DNA of 64,000 nt from Burkholderia cepacia ATCC 25416 (GTDB lineage: Bacteria > Pseudomonadota > Gammaproteobacteria > Burkholderiales > Burkholderiaceae): assembly GCF_001411495.1 (NCBI RefSeq), contig NZ_CP012984.1, positions 1-64,000 of the forward strand. The letters are read 5' to 3'. The first letter of the stretch is position 1. Each line of letters starts with the position of its first letter. A program made the translations under genes and the position numbers. Below are positions 8,593 to 15,878 of the stretch, one piece after another. A model generated the notes under the pieces. That model ran no database searches, was not told where the DNA came from, and saw nothing but the letters and a program-made list of their open reading frames with translations.

Positions 8593-8827
8593 ACCAGCGG
8601 TTGCGGATTTCTTCGAAAAGCGAGGTGAAGATCGCTTCAGCCGTGCCAGGTTGTCGTACGGTCAAGATCCCGTTGTAGCGGAGGATCGGCATTTCGACGC
8701 CACCGCGCGTGAGCGAAATCTCGGTCGTTTCGTAGGCGGACAGCGTTGCGTCGTGAAAAAACACGTGGAATACGTGTGCAAGCGTATCGACGTGGATTGA
8801 TGCGTCGGGAGTATGGATCGTGTACAT
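8399..8827 (-). CDS. Hypothetical protein, 3' half probably out of frame
   Basis: The first about 80 residues, from MYTIHTPDASIHVDTLAHVF to EEIRNRWFSLGG, have host-like codon use and follow an AAGGA ribosome site. After about 8590 the same frame becomes rich in Arg, Pro and Ser with low GC3, which suggests it is no longer coding. The frame that continues sensibly is shifted (NWSLGKPLQVVLEALRVAAV, later MNLVPAVYLARERETWPLRR), with a possible slip in the GGGCGGGCGG tract. The gene is either frameshifted or truncated there. No family recognised. Confidence 0.5.
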   Translation of the reverse strand: MYTIHTPDASIHVDTLAHVFHVFFHDATLSAYETTEISLTRGGVEMPILRYNGILTVRQPGTAEAIFTSLFEEIRNRWFSLGGRQLEPWQTTAGRTGSASRRCGSPPAPSQESADPETAHRPHEPRAGRLPGPRARDVALAT

Positions 8828-8844
8828 CAGTGGTTGTCCTTGCA

Positions 8845-8879
8845 AAAAGGGGCAACCACCCCATCCGGGCAGTTGCCCC
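8845..8879 (-). terminator. Hairpin terminator after the gene at 8907-9317
   Basis: GGGGCAAC (8849-8856) pairs with GTTGCCCC (8872-8879). On the minus strand the stem is followed by TTTTT (8844-8848). It sits just upstream of the next gene start at 8827. Confidence 0.8.
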
Positions 8880-8906
8880 GAATTGGGAGAAAGAGAGGGT
8901 GATGCG

Positions 8907-9317
8907 TCAGTCGATATCGAGCAGGTTCGACACGACCGCTGCGACGGCCCAGGCATGGGAACGCGTCAGCGTCTTGATGCGAATGAGCGGTTGCGTTCGC
9001 CAGTGGCCGAAGCCCAAATCTGCATCGCGCCAGACAGTGTCGAGACGCACGATCCACCCTTCCGACTGACCACGCTCGATCGACACGGAACAACGCCGCT
9101 TATGCTCATCAGCGACCGGCCATTTGGAAAATGGCTTCCTGCCAAAAACAGCCTCGTTCGCATACATCGCGCGATTGGCAACGGTCACCCATTCCGGCTC
9201 GAGCTCGGTAGCACGAAGTGAGTCCTCGATGTATCGAGCGACCTCTTCGACCGTCTTACCTTCGAGTTGGAACGCATCCTGCGACCGCGATACCGGTCGC
9301 TCCAGCACTTCAGACAT
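8907..9317 (-). CDS. Hypothetical protein (136 aa)
   Basis: I do not recognise this family. The product begins MSEVLERPVSRSQDAFQLEG and is hydrophilic with no signal peptide. It contains a basic mid-region (KWPVADEHKRRCSVSIERG) and a C-terminal helix (SHAWAVAAVVSNLLDID). The start at 9317 is preferred over an upstream in-frame codon because an AAGG site lies seven bases before it. The gene has a hairpin terminator on each side, so it is probably monocistronic. Confidence 0.55.
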   Translation of the reverse strand: MSEVLERPVSRSQDAFQLEGKTVEEVARYIEDSLRATELEPEWVTVANRAMYANEAVFGRKPFSKWPVADEHKRRCSVSIERGQSEGWIVRLDTVWRDADLGFGHWRTQPLIRIKTLTRSHAWAVAAVVSNLLDID

Positions 9318-9330
9318 GGAAACCTTAAAT

Positions 9331-9360
9331 AAAAAGGGCCACACCGAAAGGTGTAGCCCT
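9331..9360 (-). terminator. Hairpin terminator after the 43-aa membrane protein gene
   Basis: AGGGC-C-ACACC pairs with GGTGT-A-GCCCT (9335-9360) around a GAAA loop, with one internal mismatch. An A-run at 9331-9335 gives the minus-strand T-tract. Confidence 0.75.
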
Positions 9361-9403
9361 AGATAGGAAGGCGGCCGCCCAGATGGGCGACCGTCAGTTC
9401 GAA

Positions 9404-9535
9404 TTAATGCGTGTGGTGACGCAGAGAACGACGTTGGTCGCGCTCCGCCTTACGACCGCGTTCACATGCGACGATGCCGTAGCCGCAGAACACCAGCGTC
9501 AGAAGCAGTGCAACAGGACCGAAGTACATATTCAT
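9404..9535 (-). CDS. Small single-pass membrane protein (43 aa)
   Basis: The start is ATG AAT ATG at 9535 and the stop is TAA at 9404-9406. The product begins MNMYFGPVALLLTLVFCGYG, with a hydrophobic helix at about residues 4-23, then a highly basic tail with ERGRKAERDQRRSLRHHTH. The start overlaps the TGA of the upstream gene by two bases and GGAGA precedes it, so the two are translationally coupled. A terminator follows. The basic tail predicts N-out or cytoplasmic-C topology. Function unknown; small membrane proteins of this kind often act as partners of the coupled upstream membrane protein. Confidence 0.6.
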   Translation of the reverse strand: MNMYFGPVALLLTLVFCGYGIVACERGRKAERDQRRSLRHHTH

Positions 9536-10005
9536 TCTCCGTTCATGGAATCCATGCCAACGACATAAGTTACCACACCGATCACGACCAGCGCAGCGAC
9601 GTTCATCGCCGCCCAGATCGAGAACTCCGAGATAGCATGCACGTAGCCGACAACACCGACGATCGACGAGACCGTCAGCGTATGGCAGAACCGTCCGAAC
9701 TGCTGCCGCTGGTCCTTCGACCAGGATGCACGAACCAGCCGCGCGCCCAGTCTCGAGCGCGGCTTTGGCACAAGCTCGGTCACCGACACCACATCGAAGC
9801 TATCGGACGTCGCCTGAACTAGCATCGCCTCAAACCCATCCCAGCTAGCCGTGATCGCCGGAGGAGGCTCCATTTCCTTGACCGCGACCAGCAACTCACG
9901 CATAGGGACTGAGATGAAAACGATCTGTTCATCCGGATCGTAGGATCCGCGATCAACCACCGATAAGCCCGAAGGAAATTCGACACGAACATCAACGAAT
10001 TCCAT
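9532..10005 (-). CDS. Hypothetical inner-membrane protein with two C-terminal TM helices
   Basis: The 157-residue protein has a soluble N-terminal part (residues 1-105, with a proline-rich EMEPPPAITASWDGFEAMLV segment). Two hydrophobic helices follow, LTVSSIVGVVGYVHAI (about 110-127) and IWAAMNVAALVVIGVVTYVV (about 130-150). No family recognised. It overlaps the downstream 43-residue membrane protein start and lies eight bases after the upstream gene, so 10406-9404 is probably one transcript. Confidence 0.6.
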   Translation of the reverse strand: MEFVDVRVEFPSGLSVVDRGSYDPDEQIVFISVPMRELLVAVKEMEPPPAITASWDGFEAMLVQATSDSFDVVSVTELVPKPRSRLGARLVRASWSKDQRQQFGRFCHTLTVSSIVGVVGYVHAISEFSIWAAMNVAALVVIGVVTYVVGMDSMNGE

Positions 10006-10013
10006 CGCGCCTC

Positions 10014-10406
10014 CTATCGCCGGTCGCTATCGAGACCGTCCACGAGCCGCAGGCCGCCAAGCAACGCCTGGTAGCCCTCGTCCGTGTCGAGTTGGGCGAG
10101 CGGCACGATGTTGTCGCCGCCGCCCGACAGGTCGCGGTGCCCCCGTCGCGTGCGGAACGACACTGCGACATGCTGACGCGACGCCGAATCCGCAACTTCG
10201 AGCATCATCCGGCAGGTGCGCAGCGTCACACGGCAGCCGCGGCCTGCCTTCGCCGGTTCGGCCACCACCTCGTGCTCACCCGCGCGCAACCGCAGATCGC
10301 GCGCAACATGACGCAGCATTCGCGTCGCATAGTGGGTCAGCGCAGCATCGGACGCGACGCCCGCTGCGCGTCGATCCGCGTACAGAACTTTCGGTACCTT
10401 GAACAT
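10014..10406 (-). CDS. Hypothetical protein (130 aa)
   Basis: A basic 130-residue protein (MFKVPKVLYADRRAAGVASD), arginine-rich through its centre, without signal peptide or membrane segment. I do not recognise the family. It starts just after a hairpin at 10427-10453 and ends eight bases before the next gene, with which it is probably cotranscribed. The first half is helical by eye and could bind nucleic acid, but no motif proves that. Confidence 0.5.
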   Translation of the reverse strand: MFKVPKVLYADRRAAGVASDAALTHYATRMLRHVARDLRLRAGEHEVVAEPAKAGRGCRVTLRTCRMMLEVADSASRQHVAVSFRTRRGHRDLSGGGDNIVPLAQLDTDEGYQALLGGLRLVDGLDSDRR

Positions 10407-10421
10407 CTTGCCCTCGAAAAG

Positions 10422-10453
10422 AAAAAAGCGAGGCCCCTAACGGGAACCTCGCT
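10422..10453 (-). terminator. Hairpin terminator after the lipoprotein gene
   Basis: AGCGAGG (10427-10433) pairs with CCTCGCT (10447-10453), with CCC/GGG pairing inside. An A-run at 10422-10427 supplies the minus-strand T-tract. Confidence 0.8.
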
Positions 10454-10491
10454 ATCCAGGAAGAATCCGGCCAGGCCGGCGATTGAACGGC

Positions 10492-10953
10492 TCAGCGCGT
10501 GATGCGCATGCCGGAAGAACTGCTGACGAGCATCACGCGATCGCCAGGGGCGAAGCGCTGCTCGTCGGACTGAACGACTACCAACGTGCGTCCGGACACC
10601 GTGCGCACGACAACCTCAAATCCGGCGTGACGCGCGAGCGATTCCGACAGCCTCTGCGACACGTAGGCAGCGCCGGCGCCGGCGAGCGCGCCAGCGATAT
10701 ATCGGCCGTTGCCACCGCCGATCGTGCGCGAACCGAGAAATGCGCTAACGCCCGCGCTCAACAACGATGCCAGCCCGGAACGGTCGGACTCGCTGCTGAT
10801 CGTGACACCGCGCACGCTGACGACCGTGGCCGCCTCGATTTCTCCCGCGCGCTGTACGTCGTAGCGCTGGTAGACGTCTGGAGAACCGAAGTCGTACGAA
10901 GCGCACGCGGTCAACGAAGCGAGGAGCAGAACGGAGATGAGAAGCTTGAACAT
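10492..10953 (-). CDS. Outer-membrane lipoprotein, SlyB/Pcp (17-kDa antigen) type
   Basis: The 153-residue protein has a lipoprotein signal peptide, MFKLLISVLLLASLTAC, with Cys17 as the lipidated residue. It then has a glycine-rich segment of the glycine-zipper type (GNGRYIAGALAGAGAAYVSQ) and a C-terminal beta domain (GRTLVVVQSDEQRFAPGDRVMLV). This is the plan of SlyB/Pcp outer-membrane lipoproteins. The ATG at 10953 is preceded by GAGG; a longer in-frame extension upstream lacks support and runs through a terminator. It sits next to the secretion operon and could help envelope integrity, but no link is shown. Confidence 0.8.
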   Translation of the reverse strand: MFKLLISVLLLASLTACASYDFGSPDVYQRYDVQRAGEIEAATVVSVRGVTISSESDRSGLASLLSAGVSAFLGSRTIGGGNGRYIAGALAGAGAAYVSQRLSESLARHAGFEVVVRTVSGRTLVVVQSDEQRFAPGDRVMLVSSSSGMRITR

Positions 10954-10965
10954 GACGATTGCCTC

Positions 10966-11003
10966 AAAAAAAGAGGGCAATCGCCCGTCAGGGAAATTGC
11001 CCT
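10966..11003 (-). terminator. Hairpin terminator/attenuator upstream of the lipoprotein gene
   Basis: AGGGCAAT (10974-10981) pairs with ATTGCCCT (10996-11003), with a minus-strand T-tract (A-run 10966-10972). It lies only 13 bases before the lipoprotein start, so it ends upstream transcripts or acts as a 5' leader structure. I see no convincing gene in 11004-11160. Confidence 0.7.
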
Positions 11004-11164
11004 GACAGGGAAGCCAACACATGGTCGGCGAGAGAAATACGCACCGCAGAGCCGATGCGAAGGGGTCGATGCGCAGACGCGCGAGAAACAGGATCAGTGT
11101 AGGCTCGCGCGCCACCAGCAGCGGCCGGAATCGTCGGGAAAACCGCCCCGCTTTCCTCTGGACG

Positions 11165-11200
11165 AAAAAAAAGCGCCTGCCCGATTACTCGGGAGGCGCT
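11165..11200 (-). terminator. Terminator of the T4SS-PRTRC operon
   Basis: AGCGCCTGCCCGA (11172-11184) pairs with TCGGGAGGCGCT (11189-11200), with one bulged base, and a T8 tract on the minus strand (A-run 11165-11172). It lies 21 bases after the stop of the ThiF gene and ends the long operon that starts near 20810. Confidence 0.87.
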
Positions 11201-11221
11201 GGTTGAAGTTGTGTTGGCAAG

Positions 11222-12049
11222 TTACCACGGCATATGCGGATCCATCGGGTCCACGCCCTTCCGACGCCTCGCCTTCTTCGGCTTTGGCGCGTCATACCCG
11301 AAGCGCGCCCAAGCCACCGGATCGATGGGCACTGGATTCGTTCTTCCCGTTGCCAGATTCACAAACACTGCGGAGTACGCCAACGACCCCCTCCGATAGA
11401 GCGTCCAGAGCAGGTTGAATGCCTGGACCGAAATCGCCTGATTGATGACCAACGACTGCTTGCGCAGCGCGTCGGCCATCGAGCACGATGGCGTGTCGTC
11501 GTCCTTGTCGTTCCGCGCGTTCAGCAGGTCCGGGAACAGATCACCCACGTGGGGCAATCTGTCGTGCCGGGCCCGGCCGAGTTCGCCAAGAATGACCTGG
11601 CCGCGATCCGTCTCATTGCCGCAGTCGAGGTAGTAATGACAGCTCCCCCGCTTCGCGGCCTGCATAATGGCGTGCCGCGCGCGGCGTGAGTCGACGCAAC
11701 CCACCACGATATCGGCCACAATACGCACCGATGAGTCGACACGACGCGGCTCCGCAACCCAGTTTGTTCCCATCAGGTTGTTGAGCCGATTCACGAGCAG
11801 CAGCGCCTTGTAATGCCCGACGTCATTGGGATAGAACCCCTGCCGCCCGACATTGGTGTCGCTAACCGTGTCGTCGTCGTACACCGTGCACTCGATCCCG
11901 CCAGGGTGGCCGAGCTCGATCATGGCGTGATGCAGCCGCGCAAGACTGGGAAGAAACGCGCTCCCAGTCCCGCCTGCTCCAACAACCACGACGCGCCACG
12001 GCCGGCGGATCATGTCGGCCGGAATACTGTGAATGATCAACTCGCTCAT
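11222..12049 (-). CDS. PRTRC system ThiF family (E1-like) protein
   Basis: The 275-residue protein has an E1/ThiF Rossmann fold with GAGGTGS at residues 24-30, the acidic strand YDDDTVSDTNVGRQ near 62-75 and VGCVDSRRARHAI, which in E1 enzymes bind ATP and adenylate a ubiquitin-like C-terminus. A cysteine in PSCSMADALRKQ is the likely thiolating residue. This matches the PRTRC (ParB-related, ThiF-related cassette) ThiF protein of plasmids. The start overlaps the protein A stop by one base, so the two are coupled. It is the last gene of the operon. The PRTRC ParB-like, C, D, E and F members are absent here, so the conjugation target is unknown. Confidence 0.87.
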   Translation of the reverse strand: MSELIIHSIPADMIRRPWRVVVVGAGGTGSAFLPSLARLHHAMIELGHPGGIECTVYDDDTVSDTNVGRQGFYPNDVGHYKALLLVNRLNNLMGTNWVAEPRRVDSSVRIVADIVVGCVDSRRARHAIMQAAKRGSCHYYLDCGNETDRGQVILGELGRARHDRLPHVGDLFPDLLNARNDKDDDTPSCSMADALRKQSLVINQAISVQAFNLLWTLYRRGSLAYSAVFVNLATGRTNPVPIDPVAWARFGYDAPKPKKARRRKGVDPMDPHMPW

Positions 12050-12684
12050 CACACCACCACCGTCGTCAGCGTGGCCGCCCATGACTCGGGCACGCGTTCG
12101 AACTTCTCGAAGATGCCTTTCGCGCAAAGCCGCAGCGCGACCGACGGCGTACGATCGCAATGGCCCAGCACGAATGCAAACTTCACGTCGTGCTGGTCAT
12201 CCTCATTGTCCGTGCGTGAGAAAAACGCCCGGCCCGTGCCATGGGAATGGCAATCTACTACCAGCCATTCACCGTCTGCCAGTCGCGGCCGCTCATAGAC
12301 CAGATGCCCCGGCCCGTGCGACAGCGACGGCAACGCAACGATGCGGAACGCACCGGTCTCGCTGTTCCAGACAATCCACGCGCCGACCTCGTTTGGCAGC
12401 GCCGCCCGGGCCATCGCATGAAACTCCGCGACGAGCGCGGCAGGAATCTGCCCGCACAAGAGCGCCGTCGTCTCTTCGACCTTCCCGTACGGGACAGCTG
12501 TCGAGACTGCGTACTGCGCGATGCGACGCACCACGCGCACCCATGGACGCAGGACTTCGAGATAGACGCCATCCGATGTGATGAGCAGGCGTTCCCCCGA
12601 ACGCGTCATCGGGACAACGGCCTCCCGCGACGGAACCATCACCGACGGGAAGGACTGTTGGAGAACGGTATCGAGCGGATTCAT
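12049..12684 (-). CDS. PRTRC system protein A (JAB/Mov34 metallopeptidase fold)
   Basis: A 211-residue JAMM-family protein. The metal site is visible: Glu99 (NEVGAW), His146 and His148 (DCHSHGTG) and Asp159 (SRTDNED), the ExnHxHx10D pattern. JAMM proteases cut ubiquitin-like proteins from targets or mature their C-termini. PRTRC protein A is always beside the E1-like ThiF, as here. Its start overlaps the protein B stop by four bases (ATGA), and its own stop overlaps thiF. Function in PRTRC cassettes is not established experimentally as far as I know. Confidence 0.87.
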   Translation of the reverse strand: MNPLDTVLQQSFPSVMVPSREAVVPMTRSGERLLITSDGVYLEVLRPWVRVVRRIAQYAVSTAVPYGKVEETTALLCGQIPAALVAEFHAMARAALPNEVGAWIVWNSETGAFRIVALPSLSHGPGHLVYERPRLADGEWLVVDCHSHGTGRAFFSRTDNEDDQHDVKFAFVLGHCDRTPSVALRLCAKGIFEKFERVPESWAATLTTVVV

Positions 12685-13409
12685 GCGCCCCTCCCGACTT
12701 GGCCGTTGACCAGCTGCTCGAGCGTCCGTCTCATCGGCACCAGCGCGTTGAGAGGAAACGTCTCGCCGAACTTGCCGTCGAGCATGTCGCGCCAGAACGC
12801 GTACTCGCCGTCCTTGTACTCGATCCGTTTGCCACCGGCGTTCGGATGCGTGAAGGCCGAATCGAAGAACCCGGCTTCCCAGCCATCGATCGACGCCACA
12901 TCCACACGCTTAGGAACCTGCGCGCTGCCGATGCAGATCCGGCCCATGTCCCAGGTGTTGAAGTACGGCGGTTCGAACAACGGCGTCTCGCGAACGGGGC
13001 GATCGCTGCATGCCACCGCGAACACGCGAAAGCCAAGATTCGAGGCTTGGAACACCAGCCCCGGATGCGGCACAACGGCGCTTCGCTTACCAAGGTTCTC
13101 GCATTCGAAGAACACCCGGCGCATCGCTGGCGGACACCACCACGTGACTGCTTCAGGCGACACCCCGAGCACTGTCGCTGGTAGAAACTCCGCCCGCGGT
13201 GCGACGTGCTCGGCGAGCTGCTGAAGCGTTTGAACAAGCACCTTCCGGTCGAGCGGCCGACCGGCGCCAATGACGGGTCGACCGCTTTTGCGGTCAGCGA
13301 TGACAGCGTGGGCTGTCGCAAAATGCGCACCGTCCTTGCTCGTATAGAGCAACAACGCTTGCGACAACGCGACATCCGAACCGGTTCTTCCGGCCGAGAT
13401 ACCAGACAT
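12681..13409 (-). CDS. PRTRC system protein B
   Basis: This 242-residue protein has hallmarks of PRTRC protein B: ALLLYTSKDGAHFATAHAV near the N-terminus, FLPATVLGVSPEAVTWWCPP, VPHPGLVFQAS, PYFNTWDMGRICIGS and a C-terminal AFTHPNAGGKR. No catalytic function is known to me; some authors have linked the fold to E2-like proteins, which I cannot confirm by eye. AGGAG lies eight bases before the ATG at 13409. The secretin gene stops only 11 bases upstream, so protein B is read from the secretion operon. Confidence 0.85.
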   Translation of the reverse strand: MSGISAGRTGSDVALSQALLLYTSKDGAHFATAHAVIADRKSGRPVIGAGRPLDRKVLVQTLQQLAEHVAPRAEFLPATVLGVSPEAVTWWCPPAMRRVFFECENLGKRSAVVPHPGLVFQASNLGFRVFAVACSDRPVRETPLFEPPYFNTWDMGRICIGSAQVPKRVDVASIDGWEAGFFDSAFTHPNAGGKRIEYKDGEYAFWRDMLDGKFGETFPLNALVPMRRTLEQLVNGQVGRGA

Positions 13410-13420
13410 AACACACTCCT

Positions 13421-14896
13421 TTAAGTGGGTTGACTCACCAGCGCAAGAAGCCGGTCAAGGTGAGTGAGAATTCGAAACGCCAGTGCCAGGTCGGCGTACT
13501 GGCGGCGGATAGCCTTCGGAGTCGACGCCAGCCGGGAGAACCCGGTGTAGGTCGTCGCATCGGCCCAGTACGCAAGCACGATCTGGTTGTGATCGTTGAC
13601 GGCCGGCAGTACGTTCACGAAGTCGCCCGTCGTGATCGTGCCTGGCGTCAGCCCTGGCACACCGCCGGACGTGGCTGTCAGCGAGCCGGACGACGGCGTG
13701 GTCGATCGCAGGTAGTCATCGCTCTTGAACGATGCGATCGAGACCGGCAACCCATTGAGGGTCATCTTGGTCATCGTGTTGTCCTGCACCGTGCGGCCGT
13801 ACTGGTTCAGCGCGTTCACGACCGCGTTCGTGCCGGAGAACGGCGCGTCCGGGCGCAGCACCGACACGCCGACCGAGCCGCCGCCCGTCGCGAGCGACGT
13901 CGGGGATGTGAAACTAATCGCGTAGCGCGCGAGGCCTGCGTGCATCGCGTTGAACACGACGTCAGCATTCATACCCGCCTGACTGCCGTTGTTCAATGCA
14001 ATCTGGAGCGTCCGAACCGTAATCGCCACCTGGCGCGTGGAGATTGCGTTCTCGTGCTTGAGCAGCCTGCCAATGTTGTCGGCCGCGTCCTTGGTGTCGT
14101 ACACCATCACGAGTCGGCTCTGCGGGTTGACGCTCACGCGCCCCATTGGCGACTTCAGCTTCTCGATTTCCGCCGTGATCGCAGCGATCTGATCGAAGTC
14201 GCCTTCGCGACCCGTCGACGTCTGCGCCGAGAACGAACCCGTGTTGCCGCCGGAGCTACCGCCACCGCCGCTACCCGACTGATTGCCGGTCGACGTGTCC
14301 ATGCCCTTGCTCATCGTCGACTTGATCGACACCTTGCCCGGGATCGCGGCGATCTGGTACATGCGAGTGACGAACCGACTCACGTTGATCGTGCTGCCGT
14401 CGAACGACCAGTCGAGCCCCAGGTCGGTCGTCATGTTCCTCATGTACATGCCGGTCTTGCCGGAGAACGCCTGGCGGTAAATCGGCTCTTCGGTTCGCGC
14501 GGCGTTGTTCTGCCCTTTCGACTCCGTTTGGCCCGGTACCAGCGAGTCGCGCGGAACGAACACGTCCGGGCTCAGGTGAACCGGATAGCCGGTCGCCGTC
14601 GAAATCAGTGTGGCGATCTGCTTGATGCCGAGGTTCGCAGGAAGCGTGACCGTCTTGTCGCGGAACACCGCCGGCAGCGTCGCCTCGTAGGCGAGCGGCA
14701 CCAGCCGGTCGCCCAGGAACGCGGTCGGCACGTCTTCGACGAGCGCCATCGGCGCCGGCCCCTTGCCAAGCGCGTCGGAGATCGTCCGGTGTGCCGCGTC
14801 GTAGCTGTCGTTGACGTCCTGCTGTGTCACGGCGCAGCCGGCGGCCATCAGGGCGGCTGCCATCGCGACCGCGGATTTCATAAGGTGAACACGCAT
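13421..14896 (-). CDS. PilN-type (R64 thin pilus) lipoprotein secretin, C-terminus atypical
   Basis: The 491-residue protein has a lipobox (MAAALMAAGCAV), the N0/N1 region (LGIKQIATLISTATGYPVHL), a Ser/Gly-rich linker (about 205-235) and a secretin-like repeat (GRVSVNPQSRLVMVYDTKDAADNIGRLL). This fits PilN-family type IVb pilus secretins of IncI-like systems. The usual secretin end with its VPxLGDIPxLG motif is not present. After NQIVLAYWADATTY the protein ends with an unfamiliar helical tail, so it may be truncated or divergent. The start at 14896 is favoured by AGGA nine bases upstream. It sits six bases after the TcpQ gene. Confidence 0.75.
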   Translation of the reverse strand: MRVHLMKSAVAMAAALMAAGCAVTQQDVNDSYDAAHRTISDALGKGPAPMALVEDVPTAFLGDRLVPLAYEATLPAVFRDKTVTLPANLGIKQIATLISTATGYPVHLSPDVFVPRDSLVPGQTESKGQNNAARTEEPIYRQAFSGKTGMYMRNMTTDLGLDWSFDGSTINVSRFVTRMYQIAAIPGKVSIKSTMSKGMDTSTGNQSGSGGGGSSGGNTGSFSAQTSTGREGDFDQIAAITAEIEKLKSPMGRVSVNPQSRLVMVYDTKDAADNIGRLLKHENAISTRQVAITVRTLQIALNNGSQAGMNADVVFNAMHAGLARYAISFTSPTSLATGGGSVGVSVLRPDAPFSGTNAVVNALNQYGRTVQDNTMTKMTLNGLPVSIASFKSDDYLRSTTPSSGSLTATSGGVPGLTPGTITTGDFVNVLPAVNDHNQIVLAYWADATTYTGFSRLASTPKAIRRQYADLALAFRILTHLDRLLALVSQPT

Positions 14897-14901
14897 GGTT
14901 C

Positions 14902-15450
14902 TCAGTCCTGGCAGTTGCCCGCGCGTGCGATCACGCGGATGACGTTGTTCGAGTGGCGGCACGCGCGCGTCGGCGTGCGCATGTGGTTCGTCGCCTTCAT
15001 CACCTGCTGCAGGACGGAGGTGAAGTCGCCAGTGAAAGACGCGTTGAATTCGAGCGGCAGGTCATCGTCGATCTTCCACGCCAGTTGCCAGCCCTGCTGC
15101 TGCAGCCAGCGGTCGAGGGCGTCGCGCAGATTCACGTCCGCCGGCGTCACAGAGAAGGTCAGCGTGCCGCTCGCGGCAGTTGCACCCGCGCCCGGCGACT
15201 CGACAGCCGCGACGTCTGTCGACAGCGCGGGCGGGCTGGTGCTCGGCGGCGCCTGCAGCGACTGCTCCCGCTTTATGCTGTCGGCCGCGGCCGGTGCCGC
15301 TTTCGGCGCCGATGCGAGTACCTGCCAGCCATCCGCGTCGATCGAGCTCGTCGCTGCTTGGGGTGTCGCAGTCGCCGCGGCGCTCAGGGCGGCCAGCGTT
15401 ACCGCTACGATCGCGCGTGCTCGCGCCTGCTTCGAATGTGTCTTCTGCAT
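14902..15450 (-). CDS. TcpQ/PilL-type pilus or secretin-associated protein
   Basis: A 182-residue exported protein: a signal peptide (to about residue 30), a Pro/Ala-rich linker and a C-terminal TcpQ domain (NLRDALDRWLQQQGWQLAWK, then FTGDFTSVLQQVMKA). TcpQ/PilL-type proteins help place the secretin of type IVb pili in the outer membrane. It is directly followed by the PilN-like secretin gene and preceded by a transglycosylase stop two bases away, so it is cotranscribed. The C-terminal Cys pair (RACRHSN, GNC) may form a disulfide. Confidence 0.8.
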   Translation of the reverse strand: MQKTHSKQARARAIVAVTLAALSAAATATPQAATSSIDADGWQVLASAPKAAPAAADSIKREQSLQAPPSTSPPALSTDVAAVESPGAGATAASGTLTFSVTPADVNLRDALDRWLQQQGWQLAWKIDDDLPLEFNASFTGDFTSVLQQVMKATNHMRTPTRACRHSNNVIRVIARAGNCQD

Positions 15451-15452
15451 GT

Positions 15453-15878
15453 TTACCGACCCTGTTGCATAAAGCGGCGATAGATCGCACTGGCGTAGAC
15501 GAGCTGCTTGGACGGCGTGACCGCGTTGTAGGCCCCCACCGCCTTCCAGTTCGGCCCAAAGCGACGCACGTTCGACGCGAGGATCCACGCCCCGACATAC
15601 GCGCTCACGCAGCTGTTGAAGAGGTGCTCGCGACGGATGCCGTAGCGGGACAACGTCGGCAGCCACGACGTGTTGATCTGCATGAGGCCGATGTCTTCGC
15701 TGCCGTTGGTGTTCCGGTTGACGGCGTTGGGCCGCATGCCCGATTCGTGTTGCGCGATAACGCGCAGCAGCCGCGGATTAACGCGGTGAAACGCGGCCGC
15801 GTCATCAAGGCAATCTGCGTGGGCGGGCGACGCGGCGATCACCATCACGGCAGCGACGATCGATACGATGTGCTTCAT
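15453..15878 (-). CDS. Lytic transglycosylase (SLT domain, VirB1/PilT-type)
   Basis: A 141-residue exported protein with a 21-residue signal peptide (MKHIVSIVAAVMVIAASPAHA) and an SLT goose-type lysozyme domain. The catalytic glutamate is in IAQHESGMRP, followed by SEDIGLMQINTSW and YNAVTPSKQLVYASAIYRR. It opens peptidoglycan for assembly of the secretion or pilus channel. Its start overlaps the stop of the upstream gene by four bases. A second transglycosylase occurs two genes upstream, so the operon has duplicated this function. Confidence 0.9.
   Translation of the reverse strand: MKHIVSIVAAVMVIAASPAHADCLDDAAAFHRVNPRLLRVIAQHESGMRPNAVNRNTNGSEDIGLMQINTSWLPTLSRYGIRREHLFNSCVSAYVGAWILASNVRRFGPNWKAVGAYNAVTPSKQLVYASAIYRRFMQQGR

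Noticed and set aside
10954..11115. In-frame upstream extension of the lipoprotein gene
   Set aside because: It would run through a terminator hairpin and remove the clear lipoprotein signal peptide from the N-terminus.
12241..13224. 327-codon plus ORF opposite PRTRC A and B
   Set aside because: Antisense of two well-recognised, translationally coupled genes.
13430..15472. 680-codon plus-strand open frame
   Set aside because: It lies antisense to the secretin and TcpQ genes, is extremely Arg/Val-rich without domains, and has no ribosome site; a GC-rich shadow.
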